Source: E44-bin32 sp034430615 (GTDB lineage: Bacteria > Chloroflexota > Anaerolineae > Anaerolineales > E44-bin32). Taken from it: a stretch of 8,803 bases of DNA. The notes below the pieces were generated by a model, which saw nothing but the letters and a program-made list of their open reading frames with translations, was not told the DNA's origin and ran no database searches. Shown here in pieces: positions 6,181 through 8,803 of the stretch. Positions within the stretch are counted from its first letter, which is position 1. Each line of letters starts with the position of its first letter. Position numbers and translations under genes: made by a program. The stretch is from the NCBI GenBank assembly GCA_034430615.1, contig DAOUEJ010000075.1, positions 1-8,803 of the forward strand, in the 5' to 3' direction.

Positions 6181-6957
6181 TCAGGGTCCGATCACCGGCT
6201 GCAGATCCTCCCACGTGCGGCCGCCGTCGACGGTGTGCAGCAGGGCGACCGGGCGAAAGATGTCTTCGACGTACAGGTAATCCGGCACTCCCTGCTCGGG
6301 CGGCTGGCGGGCGATAGCCCACCCTTCCTCTACGCTGACGAAGTCGAGCTGCCCGGTCCAGGCAACGGTCTTGACCGCGCGCCAACTGCCACCACCATCC
6401 TCCGTGCTTCGATCCGGTACAGCCTGCTCCCCAGATCGAGCAGCCACCAGCCGGCCTGGCCGTCGATGAAATCCATGCTTACCACGTTCGGCCACACCAC
6501 ACTTTCACCGTCCTGGAAGAGCATGGTGTAGCGGAGGATCCAGTAGCCCAGTTCGAATCCGAAATCGGGATGGGAGCCGATGGGGTAGATGATCTCGCAG
6601 CGCCGGGAGACACCCACTCTGTCATTCGCCATGTGGTCGCTGCCGATCGAAGTACAGCGATATTGAAACGGATTGTATTGAGGAACCATATCATCCAGGG
6701 ACTGGCGGCTGTGTGCGAGATCCGCCTGGAACCGGGAGGGGAGAGCCGTGCCGTGGAATAACTCCTCCGGCAGATAACCCCTAGGGAACCGCCTCCGGGA
6801 GCGGGAGCTGGCAGGGCAGCCAGGTGAGGGCACCATCCTCCCCGTGCACAAAGTCTCCCCGCCCGCCTCGACGGCCCAGCCTGCAGTCTCCGTCAGCATG
6901 TGCAGGGTTTCGAGTCGTATCCCCGACCGGGCCAGAGCCGCTCCTCCAGGAAGCGGG
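6181..6957 (-). pseudogene. Asp-box/BNR beta-propeller gene, frameshifted and lacking its N-terminus
   Basis: Read on the minus strand, pieces in two frames join into one protein of the BNR/Ycf48-like type. Segments in order are RSGIRLETLHMLTETAGWAVEAGG (start near 6945), TEDGALTWLPC, LPEELFHGTALPSRFQADLA through GWWLLDLGSRLYR, then STEDGGGSWRAV, LDFVSVEEGWAIA and HTVDGGRTWEDL, ending at TGA 6181-6183. The three DxG-x-(S/T)W strings match the Asp-box pattern, and the GWAV/GWWL/GWAIA strands between them are typical of the repeat. Frame changes are needed near 6840-6843 (a C4 run), around 6760-6800, and around 6405-6420. Upstream, an in-frame TAA is met at about 6957, where similarity stops and recombinase sequence begins on the other strand. 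No signal peptide or start survives. Confidence 0.7.
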
Positions 6958-6985
6958 GTTTAATCTCGGTCCGCACCGCAACACC

Positions 6986-7345
6986 GTCGGTGAGGTGGAT
7001 GTGCTTCAAGATTGGTTGGATGTTCGGGGGAACCATGCAAAGGATCGGATGCACGCACCATTCGTTGCATTAGATCACCGGACACAGGGTAGGAGACTCG
7101 GAACTCGTGTGGCACGCACCGTCGTCAACCACTACCTCCGGCAGGCAGGCTTGAAGCAACCCGGGCGTTCATGCCATGCCCTCCGCCATTCTCTGGCGAC
7201 ATGGCTGCTCGACGCTGGGGTTCCTACAGAGGCCATCGACGATTTGCTCGACCATCGTTCGATCGCGATCACCGTGGTTTACGCCAAGGGTGTGGACATG
7301 CACAAGTACACGCCGAGCGAACTGTTCCGATCAACCGGAGACTGA
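6986..7345 (+). pseudogene. Tyrosine recombinase (Xer/integrase family), C-terminal fragment
   Basis: About 119 residues of the catalytic domain of a tyrosine recombinase. From about 6986 the frame reads VDVLQDWLDVRG, PFVALDHRTQGRRL and a helix ending HYLRQAGL. It continues with HALRHSLATWLLDAGV (7175-7222), which carries the H-x-x-R motif, then LLDHRSIAITVVYAKGVD, where His and the nucleophilic Tyr are at about 7253 and 7280. The usual LGH is LDH here. The N-terminal DNA-binding domain and the first catalytic Arg are missing; the frame is open further upstream to 6824, but that part is antisense to the BNR pseudogene and has no recombinase character. It is therefore a 5'-truncated remnant, probably of a lost mobile element. 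It ends at TGA 7343-7345. Confidence 0.78.
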
Positions 7346-7980
7346 GATATCAGATATCTAGTGAAGATCTAGGCCTCTATTCATTGGAAGTAGTTTGCCT
7401 AGTTCTAGGAACATGTTCCAATGGAATCCCTTTGTTGCCTCCACTTGAGATATATTGGGAAGACCCACGTTCGGTAATCTCACCGTTCGATAGCCTCACA
7501 AGTCAGTTGACATAATTGCACAAGAAGTCACCAGAAATCACAAGAATCTTAGGTTTTTAACCAGATGCTTCCTGTTAAAGAGGTTACACAAACGTAAGTC
7601 AACATTCTCGAAGTGAAATAGACTCCTCAACGATCGGAGAATCCGATTACTCCTGATAGCAGATTCAAATGAAATCGGGTTTCTGATAACCCATTTAATG
7701 GAACACTCAATAGTGGGCGATTATTTATGGAACCCTAAATGGAGGGCAATTTGAATAATTATGAGAGGTTTGATAAAGGGCGCCTCAGGCTATTCTTATA
7801 ATCGGGGTATCTTCTCGTTACTGCGATCCTGTCATCCTGAGCGCTCCCGAGTTGATGATGTCTACTATACTTAAGTTACATTCCCACCTAAGACGCTTGA
7901 ACCCTGCCCCGCTCTCTCCAAGGCAATTGATTTTCTATGCCAGCGGTTCTCGTAGCGTATCGATGCGTAGCCCATAATCA
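7346..7980. other. AT-rich spacer without a gene
   Basis: There is no supported coding region; open frames are short and have no credible start context. Right after the recombinase stop, four short palindromes crowd into 31 bases: GATATC (7346-7351), AGATATCT (7352-7359), AGATCT (7365-7370) and AGGCCT (7371-7376). At 7830-7843 the string TGTCATCCTGAGCG resembles the beginning of a short repeat common between genes in many bacteria (from memory), but the expected AGCGAAGGATC continuation is absent. The composition is clearly less GC-rich than at 2082-5865, suggesting imported DNA. Confidence 0.5.
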
Positions 7981-8241
7981 CTAAGGTTTACGAAGGGCTT
8001 CGTCGTGGTGGCCAACGTTGCGCAGCAGGAGTGCCCCCTCTTCTATTTGAAATGTTATACGCAAGGATCGGCTTGCCCTAGCCTCCCAGATCCCTGTAGT
8101 ACCCTGGATTTTCCTTACCCGAAGACTGGGATATTTCAAGTCCTTGGCCATCCATCGCAGCGCTTTTTTTACTCGCTCTTGATCCTCATTCTCCAAGGAT
8201 AGGTAAGCGTGTCTGAAGCGCTTTGAAAGCACGAGGCGCAT
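7981..8241 (-). CDS. RelE/ParE-superfamily toxin
   Basis: An 86-residue small basic toxin. LSKRFRHAYLSL at residues 5-16, then YPSLRVRKIQGTTGIWEARA (37-56), RITFQIEEGALLLRNVG and a final HHDEALR are typical of RelE/ParE-fold toxins of the PSLR-x-K-x-GxxxxWEAR type. Such proteins usually cut mRNA in the ribosome or act on gyrase; the sequence does not settle which. The ATG at 8239-8241 overlaps the antitoxin stop by one base (TGATG), so translation is very likely coupled. The length is normal and no key segment is missing. Confidence 0.87.
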   Translation of the reverse strand: MRLVLSKRFRHAYLSLENEDQERVKKALRWMAKDLKYPSLRVRKIQGTTGIWEARASRSLRITFQIEEGALLLRNVGHHDEALRKP

Positions 8242-8534
8242 CAGTCGCTTTCCTCGTCCAGTGCGGCGATCAGATCGTCCACGGTGTCATACGATTCGAC
8301 TCGACCCTCGGCGATATCTCGCTCGGTTTCTTGTTCAGCAGCCTGCCAGGCCTTACTCCAGAAATAGCCTTGACTCTTGTCGATTAGCTTCTTTGGTGTG
8401 AGGATGATCCGGTCAGCCTCGAGATGTACGGATAGGAGATCTCCCTCTTCCACATTGGCTTCCCGGCGTACAGAGGCTGGCAATGTGACCTGCCCATGAC
8501 GGGTTACCTTGGTCAGTTCTTCTTTATTAGACAT
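8241..8534 (-). CDS. AbrB/MazE-type antitoxin
   Basis: A 97-residue antitoxin for the downstream RelE/ParE-type toxin. Residues about 6-48 form a SpoVT-AbrB swapped-hairpin DNA-binding domain: LTKVTRHGQVTLPASVRREANVEEGD followed by LLSVHLEADRIILTPKK. The C-terminal half, with many Glu and Asp (ETERDIAEG, YDTVDDLIAALDEESD), is the likely toxin-binding tail. The start is taken at ATG 8532-8534 because GGAG lies 6 bases upstream; an in-frame ATG at 8544-8546 has no ribosome site and would add four residues. It is the first gene of a leftward two-gene operon. Confidence 0.87.
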   Translation of the reverse strand: MSNKEELTKVTRHGQVTLPASVRREANVEEGDLLSVHLEADRIILTPKKLIDKSQGYFWSKAWQAAEQETERDIAEGRVESYDTVDDLIAALDEESD

Positions 8535-8557
8535 ACGCAACTCCATATTTCGTAAAT

Positions 8558-8592
8558 TAGTAATATACTACTACAATAACATTCAAAATCAA
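8558..8592 (-). promoter_or_regulatory. Promoter and operator of the AbrB-RelE module
   Basis: On the minus strand, TTGATT (8587-8592), a 16-base spacer and TAGTAT (8565-8570) form a moderate promoter. The -10 box is the right part of a perfect inverted repeat TAGTA-ATA-TACTA (8558-8570, plus-strand reading), a likely autoregulatory site for the AbrB-type antitoxin. Expected start about 20-25 bases before the antitoxin ATG. Confidence 0.5.
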
Positions 8593-8652
8593 GAGTGAAC
8601 CAGTTCCAATTTGGGTATTTCTTGTGCTGGTGAAAAAAATCGATGTGGCAAG

Positions 8653-8793
8653 GTGGTACAACAGATTCAACACGATCGGACGCGCGTATTGCCGATCTTC
8701 CCTAATGAAGCGGCCTGTTTACGCTTGATCGGTGCGATCCTGATGGAGATCAGCGAGGCGTGGGAAACGATAAAAGCCCATCTTGCTTATTGA
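8653..8793 (+). pseudogene. IS256-type transposase, C-terminal remnant
   Basis: About 46 residues ending at TGA 8791-8793 read VQQIQHDRTRV, then IFPNEAACLRLIGAILMEISEAWET. The pattern RTRV-x3-FPNE-x3-LRL-x2-A-x-LMEI-x2-W is what I remember of the C-terminal end of IS256/Mutator-type transposases. Everything upstream, including the DDE residues, is absent: before about 8653 the frame has no transposase character. No terminal inverted repeat can be identified, and the window ends 10 bases later. It is likely an insertion-sequence scar next to the TA module. Confidence 0.5.
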
Positions 8794-8803
8794 GGAGATT
8801 TGA

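Noticed and set aside
5990..6185. tRNA-like strings (GTTCGAA near 5998-6014, GTTCGAGTCC near 6169-6178)
   Set aside because: Flanking bases do not form a 5-pair T-stem and no acceptor, D or anticodon arm fits on either strand.
5804..6385. 193-codon minus-strand frame spanning the end of the GH99-like gene and the BNR pseudogene
   Set aside because: Low-complexity Arg/Pro composition, and its two ends are shadows of real coding segments in other frames.
7751..7872. Small open frames at TTG 7751 (16 codons, GGAGGG upstream) and ATG 7761 (37 codons)
   Set aside because: The first is too short to support and the second lacks a properly spaced ribosome site; neither resembles a known protein.
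1..8803. CRISPR array or tandem repeats
   Set aside because: No regularly spaced direct repeats were seen; the only notable repeat is the pair of yefM copies.

Overview
The window looks like an accessory-rich stretch of a mid-to-high-GC bacterial chromosome. The best guess, from memory, is an Anaerolineae-type Chloroflexota: large secreted lipoproteins, Asp-box/BNR proteins, many small toxin-antitoxin (TA) modules, and SAV_6107-like HEPN genes next to winged-helix/nucleotidyltransferase genes. This assignment is inference; no rRNA, tRNA or housekeeping marker is present. Base composition is mosaic: the two lipoprotein genes in the middle are GC-rich, while the TA-bearing flanks and 7346-7980 are visibly more AT-rich.

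Left flank (1-2051) is a TA island. A yefM-yoeB module runs leftward out of the window; its promoter contains a TGTACA-type operator. Divergent from it is a rightward pair: an intact winged-helix + MNT nucleotidyltransferase gene, probably leaderless and preceded by GTATAC palindromes, overlapping a HEPN gene that is interrupted by one in-frame TAA. Next comes a truncated second yefM that keeps its first 39 codons and a decayed version of the same promoter/operator, with no toxin after it.

The middle (2082-5865) holds two GC-rich, rightward genes for exported lipoproteins. The first is an unrecognised 558-residue protein. The second is a glycoside hydrolase family 99-like protein whose motif carries two acidic residues (NEWHEG). 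The spacer between them and the sequence after the second gene contain strong inverted repeats without U-tracts.

The right part (5866-8803) is mostly debris followed by another TA module. A leftward Asp-box/BNR gene with several frameshifts and no N-terminus meets, head to head, a tyrosine recombinase gene that also lacks its N-terminus; both break off within about 30 bases around 6957-6986. An AT-rich spacer without genes follows. A leftward AbrB/MazE-type antitoxin and RelE/ParE-type toxin pair comes next, and then a short C-terminal remnant of what looks like an IS256-type transposase.

I do not see a clearly new multi-gene system. The items most worth a second look are the winged-helix-MNT/HEPN pair with its broken toxin and palindromic start region, the decayed yefM copy with its fossil operator, and the two structured intergenic segments.
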